64,000 nucleotides of DNA from Phycomyces nitens (Eukaryota > Mucoromycota > Mucoromycetes > Mucorales > Phycomycetaceae): positions 3,189,501 to 3,253,500 of the forward strand of contig JAHRBC010000006.1 of the NCBI GenBank assembly GCA_022702545.1. Reading direction: 5' to 3'. Of this stretch, positions 32,922 through 46,542 are shown piece by piece. A model generated the notes under the pieces. It did no database searches. It was not told the DNA's origin and was given only the letters and a program-made list of their open reading frames with translations. The translations under genes were made by a program, and so were the position numbers. Within the stretch, counting starts at the first letter, position 1. Each line of letters starts with the position of its first letter.

Positions 32922-34400
32922 CTAGTGAGTGAGCCGTGTCTTATAACCAATCGTACTAGGCTTGTATGATTTGTCTGTGTCTCTGGAATCATCTTGCTTT
33001 TGAATCTTTTGCTTCTTTTGTGATGTACTCAAAGGAGATGTATCTGGCTCTTTATGCCCCTGTCGCTTTTTGTGCTTTGAATGGGTACGGAACGTCTTTT
33101 CAATGTTTCCCTGGGCTGTCTTTTTGTCAAACAGAAATCTCGCCTTTCCGTTATCGTCCAAGACATAGTTTGGGTCCTGAATCTCTCTATTTTCGATTAA
33201 CAATCGGTAGAAATTGGAGCACTATACAATATTTGTAATTAACTTTAGAAATTTTAAAAACATAATCTTTCTTTAACCTGGTAGCCGACTCGCCCTGGTA
33301 TCTCTGTCGAAAAGAGTCCCCATTGTCCATTTGGGCCTACTTGGTCTAGACGTTTCAAAAACATTGCCTTTTCATCTTTTGACCATCCTCCCTTTTTCTG
33401 CTCTTCTCCAGGAGCATTAAAGCGATAGTAGTAGCTGTTTGGACTCTGATGAATCATTTTGTACGCGTGTATACGTGCTTGAGACCAGCCTTTGGAGATT
33501 GTGGCATTTGAGATATTGTGCTCATTGGCCTGTGTTATGGGATCGAGTGCCAAGGGACTCTTGGGCTCATGGCACCTAATATCATGAGATCCGCATTACA
33601 ATTACAAGGCCAATCTACCCAAATTATCTTACTCTCTTGGCAAGATTTGCTTTTCTAAAATGTCTGGATCATATACTGCAGAATATAGCGTACTCGAGCC
33701 AAATTTACTTTTCTCAAGATCAATTATGCTTGGAGGAACCTGTGGCCATTCAACATCCTGAGCAACAAGACCAGGAATGGGATTATCCTTTGGACAATGT
33801 CAATAAATTAAAAAAAAATGTGGATAATATTGGCGTCTTACCACAAACAAAGGGTACATGTCTAATGGTTTGCATTTATTGGCTTTTTGGTGTTCATAAT
33901 CGGCTTCTGAGCTCTGAAAGGACTGAGATCTAAAGGTGATATCAAGCAGAGAAAAAGAAGAAAAAGAAGAAGAAAAGAAAATGAAATTGGCATATTCTTG
34001 TTACTCTCGTGGAATAAACGGTTACCTTTCTGGCACCTGTAAAGATTCCTTTAGTGATTCCATTGATTGCTAATCATTTATTCTAATAATCAAGTCATTA
34101 CATTTATGCTTGGCCAAGAATAGATCTGGTCAATGACAGGACTTGCCAATTGGGATTGTGCATCTTGCCAAAGGTCATTAGAAAAAAGTGTATATCGTTG
34201 TAGCGGGAAAGGATAGAAATATCCTTTATTTATACGGATTATCCAAACATTGTGGATTGTTTACCTTTGGGTGCAGAGCGATTGTTGGCTTTCAATGCCT
34301 CTAATCTTACCGATTTCTTGGTCCTGACCATAAGCACTACTACCTTGGTCTACCGCGTCAGAATGAAGAGGAATGTAAGAGACGGGTGGTGAGCAGTCAC
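32922..34400 (-). CDS. Myb/SANT-like DNA-binding protein (5' end uncertain)
   Basis: Well-supported exons: 34069-34026, 33929-33842, 33787-33633, 33575-33278 and 33221-32922. All junctions hold phase, giving 292 residues from the ATG at 34063. A SANT/Myb-like domain is visible: PNSYYYRFNAPGEEQ, GGWSKDEKAMFLKRL, and GPNGQWGLFSTEIPGRVGYQCSNFYRLL across the last intron. A basic, Lys- and Gln-rich tail with nuclear-localisation character follows (KHKKRQGHK). Two further upstream exons (34163-34102, and one ending at 34311) join in phase and encode AQSQLASPVIDQIYSWPSIN and PLHSDAVDQGSSAYGQDQ. I found no ATG in the first of these, so the real start lies upstream or is lost. Probably a chromatin or transcription factor, by family resemblance. 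Confidence 0.8.
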
Positions 34401-34655
34401 AACAATTTGAAGTTTTGTTTAATTTTGCATGATAAATAGATTATACGAATGGTGGCCAACAATAGTTTTATGTGTATATATAATTTATTATATTGTCTTG
34501 TTGCAAATAAAGGGATTTGCAGTAAAGAATTTTTAGGATGACTTGTGAAGATTTTGGTTGGTTCATGAGGGTGAGAAAGCCAGTAATATAAGGTATAAAA
34601 CTTTTTATAGGAATTTATATACATACAAACAACGAATTAAATTATTTTTAAAAAT

Positions 34656-36889
34656 TTAAAAAAGGGGATCCAGAAGGAATTCGGTCTGGAGAGTCTCGTT
34701 CATGTCCAGGTCTTGGTTGACAGCACTGGAGGGAAGAGAGGGTGAAGTAAGAGGATTACAGAATTTTGTGTCGGGGTCAGGGTGGGTGATATTAAGCATA
34801 AAAAAGGCATCGTTTACAGGAGGAAGCATAAAGGAGTTGTAAAGATCACTGTCACAGAACCCAAACACGCTTGAGGACACTGGTGGGCTGGGTGTACAGG
34901 TAACACTGTTGGCAGAAGATGAATTAAAGGTGTGGCAGCTGGCATCGTCACTCGAGGAAAACTGATCGCTTGCACAGAGCAGTGGTTCTGGCCCTTGAGT
35001 GTGGTTTTGCTGAGAATCGCACTCGTTTGAGATGGGAGAGAAACAGGCAAAGATCTCCTCTTCCTTGATGGTCATATCGTTAAAGGTGTCTTCAGTGACA
35101 GAAGACGATTCGTCTGCTACTGAGAAACAATCCCCAAAATCAAGAGACGCGGTTGTTCCACTGATACAAGACAGGGCCGGGGATGCTGGTGGTGCTGGCT
35201 TGTCTTGTTTGGCAAAATGTGCGTTTTGTGCAGATAAGGCTGATGCTGTCAAGGGGGTGGTGGGTTGCAGGTTGAAGATCTGGGCCAAGGTAGGTTGAAG
35301 AAGGATCGGTGGTGCGATTGGGGCAGTTCTTGCCGAATTTCTACGTGGCTGTAATAAAGGCATGAACTTTGAGCGATACACATCAAGAGCACGCTGCAGC
35401 AAGTTCTTCTTTCCAGCCAACACACGCGAATTCAGCCATGCCTAGATAACGGGGTAAATAAAGCGATTGGAAGATGTGAACCAACATACCAATTTCCAGC
35501 CAAGTTCATTGCACATTGATTCTTCTAGCCATCTGGTCCGTCCTCCCATGTATTGGTCTGGGTTGGTTGTGGTTGCTCGAGGGAAAGAGCAGTTTGCCTT
35601 TCTAAAAGACTGGCTAATCTCCTCCAGATTGACGCTGTCGACATTGATTTTGATGCGGAATCTCGTGTTTGAGGCAAAGTCATCAATGGCGATTGTCTTT
35701 GGCTGGTGAGCTGGCTTGATGATTGCAGATTCAAGAGTGAGGGGAAAGGTGGACGGGGGAGGGGAGGGGGATGGTGATGCAAGGGCAGGGTAATTGTTGG
35801 CCAGGACGGCTGCTTGGGAAGACAACAAGGCCGACAGATCGGATAGGGTCTCTTCTTCGTGTTCGTCTCTGTGCTTTCTCTTCCTGAGGGTCCCATTCAT
35901 CAGTTTCTCCTGTCTGGCAACCCTACGAGACCGCATGCTTGGGTATCTGTTTCGGTAGGAATCTACGGCGCGTTGAATAAGACCCCTCTTGCCCGAGATG
36001 TCTGCTGAATTCAACCAGGCGAGCTTCCATCCCAAAACGTTGCACTCTGTCTCGTAAGCCCATCGGTTGCCCTTGTAGGATTCCTTGGGAAGGTTTGCCC
36101 TTGGATAAACCTATACAGTCGTTGAGTTTACTATTGGCTGTGAATCATAAAAAAAAATTTTTTTTGCGGGGTACTCTCGGACTATATTGTATCCGTAGGA
36201 AGGGACTGCAAATCTGGCGAGCAATGTTCGGAAGAATCGGATCCACCGGAACGCCAAATAAGATGCAATTCCAACCAACAAGAAAGGTCGCCCAATGAAA
36301 ATGGCAAAGAAGAAGAAGAAGAAGAAGAGAAAGGAGAAATACTTACACAATTGTCAGTTTTGAACTGATCATCGATTGTGTCAAGTGAAATGGCATGTAT
36401 GTCTGTACGGATGGCGTATCGTTTGAGGGTGCGATTGTGGGAATAGACAAACGATACCCACTCGACACCGTCGCGTATTTCGGCCACTGGCTCGCTGGAA
36501 GATGGGGTGTCCACAGGGGGTGGGGATTGGGCTGGCGAGTTTGCTGAGATGTTTGTGAGGGTGGCCATGGTCATTGCAGCAGCAAGGGCATTTGCTATGG
36601 TGGTGGCTGCTTTTGTGGGGTCTTCTGGGGATTCGAGCTGCTGGAGAGTGTCGAATCCTGGCTTCTCGACCAGAGAGGGAGATGGTAGTGGGGTAGGAAG
36701 GTGGCTTTGCTCGTGTTTGTGGGATTGTACTTTGAGTTTTCTTCGTTTGACACGGTTGATGGTTGATTCTATCATGAGAATCTGATCAGAAGTGAGTCGG
36801 TCGAGGATGTGCTCTGCCTTTGCAGGGGCGTTGATGAGATCCTGGAGGAGGAGGGAAGTGGGTGCTGATTGGAGATTGGAGAGATCCAT
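34656..36889 (-). CDS. Protein with two copies of a fungal domain of unknown function
   Basis: Three exons: 36889-36347, 36110-35490 and 35441-34656, giving 649 residues. The first domain (about 142-248) starts VEWVSFVYSHNRTLKRYAIR and ends CNVLGWKLAWLNS...GKRGLIQRAVDSYRNRY. The second (about 329-420) repeats the pattern: CNELGWKLAWLNS...GKKNLLQRALDVYRSKF. From memory this resembles the Pfam family DUF8032; that name needs checking. Between and around the domains the protein is rich in Ser, Pro and Gln, as in transcription regulators, and a basic RKRKHRDEHEEE patch follows domain 1. The two introns fall at different places within the two domain copies. Function unknown. Confidence 0.85.
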
Positions 36890-39800
36890 GGGCGCGATAT
36901 TGAATAATCAGAGATCCTGAAAAGTGAGAGAGAATGTAGCAACGAGGATCTGTCGTGATAAGGTAGCAATTGGAGGGTCATGCAAATCTTGGATAGGATG
37001 AATGGATTAGGGTCTATAGAAATGGTTTGGCGATTAAGAAGGTGTGTTATATACAAGCAAGATGGTATTGCCAAAAATATGAAAAAGAAAGAGAAAGAGA
37101 GAGAGAGAGAGAGAAGTGTTAATGGAAAATTGGGCTATAAACATTCGAGTTACAAAAAGTGGAGTCAATGACAGGACTTGTGGTACATCTTAATTGAAGA
37201 TTTTTTTTTATATACACATATATACATTTTATTACAAAAGCCACTGCATTCTTATCCAGTTGTTTATGTTGATATTAAAGCTTATACATCTGCCTAACCA
37301 GACCTCCATTTCACCATGTACCTTATGCCTCGTGCCTCTCTTGCTGAAAAGGCGCCGTCCCAATAAGCCTTTCTAACCCTCTTGGCCATCAAAGGCTTTG
37401 TAAAGGCACGTGCATCGATCGCTGTGTGACACTTTCAAGACTTCTTTAAAGAGTTAAATATTGACTGCCAATTGCCAGACATCAATAGTATTTTGTAACT
37501 AATATTTTATCCGGACTCAGTTTCTAAAACAATCAAAATCCTAGATCCAAATATACGCAATTGTTTCCAAAATACCAGAAATGCAATAGTAATCATAAAG
37601 ATGAAGATCTTTTTTTTATATGTATGTATTTGAAAAAGAGCAGAAAGGTGCGAACCTTAATCTTGTTCGTTCATGGACCACCTCGTTTCTCTAGTCCGAA
37701 AGAAATCTTGTCTTACATGGCCCGTAAAAAAACATCAGACGACATTATTTAACCAAGAGATGTATTAATTTTAACATAGTTTACAAATAGAGAACAATAA
37801 AAGGACATCTTGTAACTTAAAGAAGTATCGATTTTAGAAAATCTAAACTTCTTACAATAAAAATCTATGGACTCTCGGACATAACACTTTTTATATAATC
37901 TGGCATTGAGTAAAAATAAATAAAATCAAGGGCAATACCGCGATCTTAAACTGAACACAAGTCTTGCAAACGTTGTGTGTATACACACATATAGATATAT
38001 TTATATAATTTTGATCAGAGACTTCATGCCACGCGCCGATTTAAACCCACTCATGTTAGTCATTATCATCTTCTCCGCGTAAATACCCGGGGTGGTCCCG
38101 CGACAAGAGCTGAGCCCTAGGAAGCCACGATCTCTAAAGAAGATGGCTGGCGTCAAGGGTGATATTGTATTGTATCATATAAAATATAGTGCCTTGATTT
38201 TTTGGTTTTTGGTTTTGGTTTTGGTTTCTAGAGGAGTGCAGAACAAATAGAACATTTGAGAACAATCAGGCTGGTGAATATATATATTATTATAAAACAC
38301 TTGGGTATAGCGCGGGGAACCTGGGATCTAAAACAAATTCAATTGAAATCTCTTTTTCTCTTGCCTGGAATTCTCATTTAATATTACAGGATTCCAAGAA
38401 TGATGATTCGCAAATTGTATTCAGAAAATGAAATTATGGTATTCTCATAAAGAATGCGCATTCTTGACAAGAAGTACAGTACATGTATACTATTCAGTCT
38501 TTATGAGCTATTCAGTCTTTATAATCCTAAAAGTAATTGATTGCCTACGCTGTTTCAATATTTCAATATTTCAATCTACAAAATCAATACCATACTCTTT
38601 TGATTCTGTTTCAAAATACAGATCCATGGAGTCCATTGTTCTCCTGTGGATAATCAATCAAGCCAAGTACCGCATATAAAGCTATATTTCTAAACAAGAA
38701 AAGTCCAAAACGTCCAAAACGTCCAAATACGGACAAAAGCGGGCCCCATCAGTCTACAAGAAGAAGAAGAAAACACCATTTATCTAGGGATATTTAGTCC
38801 ATTATCGATACCAGATAATGGCTAAATTGATTTCAATCCAAAGCATGTTGAATACAAAAGGGATAAACTCTTGTATGTTCAACGACACTAGTAGCACAAC
38901 CTTTGTCTTCAGATGGGTCGGATAATTTTTGCTTCCTGTCTCTACGGAACCAAATTCAACCACACTCACTATTATCCCTTTATCTCTCCAGGACAACACT
39001 CGACACTCTTAAAAAACCATGTACATGGTTATTTTTGAACGATCTTTCCAGTAGTACTAATGCCCTTGAGAAAATATTGATTCTATCATGGTTTTTATGC
39101 ATCTGTACTGTCAAATCAAAGTTTAGGCGGCAGAACTATCAGCCTCATTTAGTTACTTTTTTTAAAAAAAGACAAAACCACCAGAAAGTTCTTGTGAATT
39201 ACAATACCGTTTTTGTAAATTACTGAGTTGCTAAAATCATAATGTTTTATTTTTTCTAATCTCATCCAATAAAACCAGCCAATTAACAGGAACAAATGCC
39301 AAGTTGCCCTGACGGTAAGCAACCAAGAAAATCTCTCAAGTCACATTTCTTCAAGATCCACACCAGAAACAAATACCAACAATAATTTATTAGCAGGCAT
39401 GGTTCTTGGATGTCGCAAGGTTCCATATGGCTGTTTGGGACTGTGACTACAGAAAACAAATGGCCAATTGTCGGTTGAAACAAAGCCTGAGGGTTTTGCT
39501 GAACCATCATATCCTTGCACTCTATCAATAATGCCGAGTGGCCTGAATTTCTAAATACTACATATCAATCAATATGCTTGCTAGTACTTGTCATTAGCTT
39601 GAAAACCGTTCAAGGTTGGTGAGTTTGCCAGTCAATACTTTTATATCCTTGTAAAAAGTTTAATTTTGTTATCGGTTCGGTGGAATTTAATATAAATTTT
39701 CCATGAATTTGCATATCTTGTGTAAAAGCTTGGTAGAGGTTTTGATTCTTGCAAAGATTTACTTTATATTTCTCTTGTAATTTTGCATGATATATTCTAG

Positions 39801-40535
39801 TTGTTCACAATCAAATAATACATATATATATAATAGATACATTTGTATTGACTGAATGTACTTTGCCAATTTCTTTTGCACCTCTAATTGTCTAGTACAA
39901 ATATAATTATATATATACCTTGGGCATACAAACATTATCAATATTTACAAATTCTACTAAAGTCTTTGTATTTGACTGATGATTTAAATATTTCTTTTTA
40001 TTCCCCATCAGCTCTCTTTTAGCTTTGCAGTGTACTATTCGTTTCATCCCAAATAAAAAATAGTGTGTGTGTGTGTAGATTTTGATATAGTAAAATTGTG
40101 GTTTCTATATTTTAAGTTTCTCTGTTGTGTTTGACATTATATATATATATATATATATCATTTTATCATTTGCTTTGGCTATTAAAACGTTGGCTATTTT
40201 AGCAGTAATTATTTTCTAGTCTTGATACTTGCGAAACTCTAGGGTGCTTCTCTTTTGCTGTATAGGGCAGCCAAACCGTTTAGATTAGCTAGGGTATACA
40301 TGATAAACAGCAACTGTGGTATCACATTAATTAGTTGCAGATAAACTGCTGGTCAAGACCTGTTTTTTTTGTTTTGTTTCTTTACGGTGGAATCTTGGAG
40401 TATGCTTATATTCTCTTTGTGGTTCTCAAACAAACAAAAATATCGTTACTTTTTGACACTTTTAAACGGTCGTCGTAAAGAGCTATTACCATAAAATTAT
40501 ATCTTTTCTTTAGGTATAAATATGATCAGAGTCGC
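36890..40535. other. Gene-poor intergenic region, part 1
   Basis: A 3.6-kb AT-rich stretch with a GA-rich tract (about 37080-37115) and a (TA)n run at 40139-40158. A minus-strand frame 39528-39283 contains QPTIGHLFSVVTVPNSHMEP but has no known motif. No gene could be supported. The region right of 36889 should contain the promoter of the two-domain protein. Confidence 0.5.
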
Positions 40536-40544
40536 AACTGTGAT

Positions 40545-40625
40545 ATAAACACGACAGTAGAGTGAAACACAAAATATACAACTGACCCATGGTTACTCTT
40601 TGCTAGTGGTCATGGGAGGTTATTA
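40545..40625 (+). repeat. Dispersed repeat B, copy 1
   Basis: Resembles 62262-62335 in the same orientation: agagtgaaacaca...ggttactctttgctagtg against tgagtgaaataca...ggttactacttgctaatg. Moderately diverged and non-coding. Confidence 0.5.
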
Positions 40626-43600
40626 TATCCAAGCTATTATATACTCCAAAAGAGTAATTGTCAAAGACTAGTCAATAGATACTTGATCATGCTAGACTAG
40701 ACAGCTATAATATATTTATTTTGTAAACATGATAATTACAATATATCAAAATACTTTTTCTCCGTGTATTTCAAATATTTCAAAAAAGAATTCCACCGGA
40801 TTTGTATTTGTATTTGGATCTAGGTATTCAAGATCTATCTTCATAATGTATTGGAACCTTGATTCATAATATAAACATTGTCTGTTTTCTCTTTTTCTTG
40901 TTTATGCACATATCAAGATCTATTATTGTATTCAAAACAATATGATTCCATTTAAGAACAATGGTCTGGGTGTAAAGAAAACCTTGTTTAGAGTGCATTA
41001 TTTGTGATGTTTAATTTTCTCCCAATCGGTCGAGTATATGTCTATTTGGATCGGTGGACGATGTCGGTGACCTTGGGCTTTTAGCTTTTTGGCAATATTG
41101 CACTATAACTCATCAAACTGGCCAAGGTTCTACCAGATCCTTTGGGTCATAAGGTGGTCTCTTTCAAAATAAAATACGACACATTCTATAGAAATAGTGT
41201 ACAATGTTCTTTTTGGGACTTCCTGTAGCATACAGGTAGCAATTTGCGTTACTGTCAGACCGTATGTCCACAGTCCCAAAAGATTTACTAGGCATCCGAT
41301 CCTTTATTCAATCTGCCACACCTTATTCTATATTGTCAAGTTTTTTTTTTCACCATTTGATCAAAAAGGGAGTTGCAGTGACAGTAATGCATGTACAAGC
41401 AGGCACAAATATGCCCAGTGATTTTATTTGACGCCCTCGAGTACATCATCGAAAGTCAACAGATGCAAGCACTAGATCGTTGCAGGTACTTTATTGTTTT
41501 CTACAGCCCTGTGAAATCATTGTGTATGTAGCAAGAATTCTGGCAGTAAAGACCAGAGTTGGCTTTACATGTATTTTATCTGTATTAAATACAAGTCTTT
41601 AGATGGTTTTCAGCCAAATGAACAAAAAAATATTTAAAACATGAAATCTCTTGCTTGATTGGCTTGTTTAAAGACAAAGGCAGACAAATAATTAGTGCTT
41701 AATTTGTAACTATACAAAAAAGTCACAAAAGGCACAACTTGCCGTTTCCATAACATTCCGTATGGTTGCTATGGAAACAAGTCAGATTCAATAAACTATC
41801 AAGTCTACTAGAATAATAATTTTTATATATTCTTTAAACAATAAATTTTGAAAAATGAAACGCTCTCCTTGAATGTCTGATGAATTGGATACTACCTTTT
41901 AAGTATCACACGTTCTGATTAGGTAATGGAAGAGGTATGTAAAGATGTGGCTATTTATGTCTTGGTTGTCTTTATAGTACTGTTTCTCTCACGTATAGGA
42001 TTCTTGTGATTAAAGGTTAGATGATGTATACATTTGTGTGAGCCTTTAATGGAAATAATCTTTGGGGTATAGAATATCAATCAAACATCAAACCCTAATA
42101 TAAATGATTCTGTCAAAATAAAGATGGTTTTTTTTGTAACAAGGCATTTTATAATATGCAAATATATTGTTTTGAAACAAGAGAATGTATCATAAATGGA
42201 TCTGGAAAACAATTTATTTATTTATTTTTTAATTTGTGGCAGATGATCGAACGTTCTCCAACCGAATTTCCTAGTATGAATGAATTGTGTGGCTTGTTGT
42301 GTTTGAATGATCATACATTAATGTCTTTGGGAATTTCTATTATTGTAAGATGAACATGTCCAATGTCCGTCGTATCTATCCCAATCTTGGACGATCAAAG
42401 AAATTGCAAGTGAACAAAATCCAATATTAGACGGGTCTTGGTCCGTTGGTAACAAGGTGTGCTTCTGCAGACGTAAAGAAGTTGATGAGTAAGCATGTAT
42501 TGAGCATTGACAACAGGTCTTTATATATTTATATATATATATATATTAGGGGAAAAAGGTCTCGAATTTCTTCTAGACTCTGCCAAGGTAAGAGGGTTTA
42601 TTTATTTGATAACCTAATCACATATACAAAATAGAAAGAAATCCTTACATACCCACGCTCCCAATCTTCCGATGCGACACAGATACGAAATTTTATCTTT
42701 TTTTAACCGTTTGTGATTATGGATTCATTAGAGAAACCATCATAATCCCGAGAACTTTATGCTGTTGTGTGATTTCCATGGGCACGTTCTATATAAACTT
42801 TCTTTATTTATTCTCCAAGGTTCCCGTAATTCTCCATTGGGTTTATCTAGTCTAGTTATTTAATTTGTCTTTAGAGCCACAAACAATTTATAGACACATA
42901 TGAATATAAAGTATGCAGATAAGCCATTGATGACGACAGTCAATAGATACTCATCGCAATCACCAAAGAGCCATTGTATTGGTTGGGAAATGTAACGTTT
43001 GATAAGGCATTCTTGATTTTTACAGAATTGGATAAGTTGCGCTCAACTATATATTATAAATGGTTAAAAGTAAACAATGGGCTGATATTTGTGCTTTACA
43101 ATCTATCAAGATTGGCTCGATAAATCTCATAAATGCCGAGAATCGTCCAGAATTTATGAAATTGGCAATTGTGTAATTACATTGCCAATGGTCAAGGATA
43201 CAGAAAATATCAAGGTGATAATAGAGTGATAATAAAATGGCATCCTAAAAAAAAACATGTTTTTATGTATGTAAATTATCTTTGGAATTTAAATTATCAC
43301 CATGGAAAATTTAAGATTATTTATTATTATTATTCTTGAAAATTTATTGCAAAAAAGGATATCAAAAGTGGAGAAAGGTTGAATTGAAGCATTCCATTTT
43401 TAGGTACAACGTGGAATCTCAGATATTTGAACATCAATAGCAATAATAACAATAATATTAATGTAATAATAATCTTGGTATTACTTGGTAACAATTCAAT
43501 CTTACTCCCAGCCCTGCTCTCTATTTATTCCAATCCTCTTTACTATATCCTTTTCATTACCTACGCGTCTTTGGACAAAGAGATATAAAAAAAACTAATC

Positions 43601-43897
43601 GATTGAAAGGGCCCAAGCGGGTACATCGTGAGATGAAACTTTCAAAAATAAAAAGTACAACGTTACACTCTAGGCTGATCATTATCAGTTCAATTATCAA
43701 GCTTCCAATGTATATATGGCTCTATCGGTCCAAATTTGGCCTGGAATCTGTGTATTGTCGCGTAATATTCTCCATATCGTTAGTCAGACCAGGCACCAGA
43801 ATAACTAAATAGTATAATAATCATAAAGACAAGTGTCTGTGCTTGAAACATACTCCGTGCAATAAGGCATATAAAATATATATAAATACAAATATAA

Positions 43898-43928
<31 letters not shown>

Positions 43929-44181
43929 AAGTTTATGATTCCCACACGCAAAAGACTAAACTCAAAGCCGCACAATCGATAAGGGTTTCTACAGCTATAA
44001 GCTTAGGACCATTGTTTCCCTTGAATCTCTTTCCAATCTTTATTTTCCTCGGTTGTGATCTCGGAAGTCATCAGCGTGGCCCTAGCATTTGCCTTGTTTT
44101 ATTTAAATAGAATCCTATTCCTTGATCTTAAAAAGGGGTCGTTATGCAACACTCTTCTTTTGTCAATCTTTTCTTTCTGCC
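40626..44181. other. Gene-poor intergenic region, part 2
   Basis: AT-rich with several TA runs (42525-42546, 43903-43927). Open frames such as 43603-43812 show no recognisable protein. The last few hundred bases are the likely promoter of the downstream factor. Confidence 0.5.
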
Positions 44182-46337
44182 ATGACCTACTCACCTCCAG
44201 CCATCAACAAAAACGACTTTGCACACCATCTTCCCTCTCTATCCTCATCCCTATCACCATCGCCCCACAGCCAGCATGAACATCTCAATCCAGATTGGAT
44301 CCAAGACAGAGACTACACCATGGAAGACAGCTTCCTCTATCTCACAGAATGTCTTGCTCAAGACCAAGAGGACCCGTAAGTCACTAGATCTTTAAATGTA
44401 GCATTATCTAACCCACAACCCAGTCCCTTTGCTATGAACACCAACCCAAACGAGTAAGAAAGCCATAAATCTTGAATTTTCTATTTATTGCCTCGACTAA
44501 AGTTTGATCCGATAGACTACAGATTCGGGTACACGGTGTGCCGAGTACGGGAGCAAAATCGCGAGTGGAAACACAAATCAAGCTGTGTGTTCAGTTGGTT
44601 ACAAACCAGGATGCCAAAGTGCAAAACTGGTCTTATCTGCGTCTCCATGACAACATGTTAGCCCGGTCCAAACAAAAGAAATCCCAGCAAAAGGCGCGTA
44701 TGGACGGCAATCTGTCAACTCTCCTGTCAGACGAGTCAAATGTCCTCACCCTCGAGGCAAAGGTGATCTGCGCAAGTAACGAGGACAAGCAGGTCCGCAT
44801 GTGTCACGGCTGCGTCAAGAGAGAGGTAAATTATAGCTCTTACAAACATGTCTTCTTACCTTTCAATAGCGCAAGAGAGCCGAACGATCCAAAGACGGAA
44901 AGACCCCAGACATTGGGTTTGCCACACCAGAAGACGACCATTTGGAGAGTGAGCGCGACAGGATCCTCTTGTTCAATTGTGGTCCAATGGTCAGCTTCAG
45001 CTCCGGAGATGCCATCTTGCCCACAAGAATTACTTGTTATTGTCGGCACCACAACGAGAAAGTCGGTTTTAGGCAAGTTGGCGTGGAGCAAGACAAATAA
45101 GAACGATTCTAACATTCAATCTCACAGGGTCCGCTTTACGATGCGCAATGATCGCGGTACACTGGTCGCTACTGGTGACTCACCCCCTATTCTGATCACA
45201 GACGACCACAAGAGCCTCAAGCAGCGAGGACGGAAGCGTAGTCGACAGGACACCCCCGACACAGCCACGCCTTCCAGACGCACCTCGGTCACAGAGTCGC
45301 CTTCTCCAGAGATCTCCAACATCTCTCCTAAAGACCTCCCCAGATGGCTCCAGTGTCTCCCAACTCCAACAACTTCTCTTCTGGACTTTATCGAACAGTC
45401 GCCCGGGCCACAGTCCATATTGTCCATTCCAACCCCTCTGGACGACCCAAACACCCCTTCTGAAGAATGGCCCTACAATCAGCGCCGCAGAACTCTTTCC
45501 ACACCCTCGACCCCTATCTCCTCTCCACAGACGCCCCACATTGAACGAATTGTGCCCGGTAGAGGGCCTACCTATGGAGGTGCAGAGATAACCATACTCG
45601 GATCAGGGTTCTCCCGTGACCTCACATGTATGTTTGGTGAACATCCTGCCAAGACAGTCTACTGGAATACAAACACGCTCGTGTGCGTTCTGCCGCCCGC
45701 AACCACTCCTGGACCTGTCGTCGTGACATTTAAAGAGCACCCGCTATTACTAGGTGGCCAAGACATCACATTATTCACGTACTATGATGCCGGTGATCAA
45801 GCCTTGCTTGAACTTGCCCTTCAGGTCGTCGGGCTAAAAATGACGGGCAAGTTACAGAATGCCAAACAAGTGGCCATGCGAATCGTCCAAGGAGACAGTG
45901 TACCCGTGGAGAAGCACAAAGGGACTCATGGCCACACAATGCTTCATATTGCAGCCCTACTAGGCTACGAAGATCTTGTGGCTGCACTTATTCCCGCTAC
46001 AACCAACATTGATCTTCCAGATAAGAATGGTTGCACTGCATTTCATCTCGCCTGCACCACACCATCCTTGGAGGTCTGCAAACTCTTGCTTGAAGCAGGT
46101 GCAGATCCACTTGCCTCCTGTAGTATCGAGAGTGTCCGCGAAAATACCTCTAATGTTCTCAAGATGCTGGCATCTCTTGACATGTCCAATTCATTCCTTC
46201 CCAAGCATGACAATATCTTTCAATCATCCATCAAACCAAATATTTCCCGTCGGTGCACATTGACAAACCCCCCATCTTCATTATCTTTATCGGATCTTCC
46301 TCTCCTGGCCTCTCTGCTTTCCATAGTCCAAGGCTAG
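44182..46337 (+). CDS. Mga2/Spt23-like transcription factor with IPT/TIG and ankyrin repeats
   Basis: Five exons: 44182-44375, 44424-44453, 44516-44825, 44870-45072 and 45128-46337, giving 648 residues. The conserved N-terminal region reads LQIRVHGVPSTGAKSRVETQIKLCVQL and later HGCVKRERKRAERSKDG and VRFTMRNDRGTLVATGDSPPILITDDHK, as in yeast Mga2 and Spt23. An IPT/TIG domain spans about 383-455 (IVPGRGPTYGGAEITILGSGF). Two ankyrin repeats lie at about 512-580 (GHTMLHIAALLGYEDLVAALI, NGCTAFHLACTTPSLEVCKLLLEAGADP). Yeast homologues are ER-anchored sensors controlling the fatty-acid desaturase OLE1; here the protein ends soon after the ankyrins and no C-terminal membrane segment is visible. Intron 4 has a GC donor (ag/gcaagt). 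Confidence 0.9.
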
Positions 46338-46453
46338 CAATCTAGAACTTTTCTTTTTGATAATTATACCCACCATTCCATGCATTTCTTGATTTTTTTT
46401 TATTTATTTATTTTCAATCATTACATCCATATATACATGTTATTTAAATATTC

Positions 46454-46499
46454 GTAGTAGCAGTAGTAGTAGCAGTAGTAGTAGCAGCAGCAATAATAA
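46454..46499. repeat. Trinucleotide repeat (GTA/GCA)n
   Basis: A run of gta and gca triplets just before the PIG-H start. Confidence 0.85.
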
Positions 46500-46542
46500 A
46501 AACTTATGCCCAAAGTCCGAATCAATCTTTCTTGCAACTGTT

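Noticed and set aside
45122..45539. Minus-strand Arg/Gly-rich frames
   Set aside because: Antisense shadows of the Ser/Pro-rich part of the Mga2-like gene.
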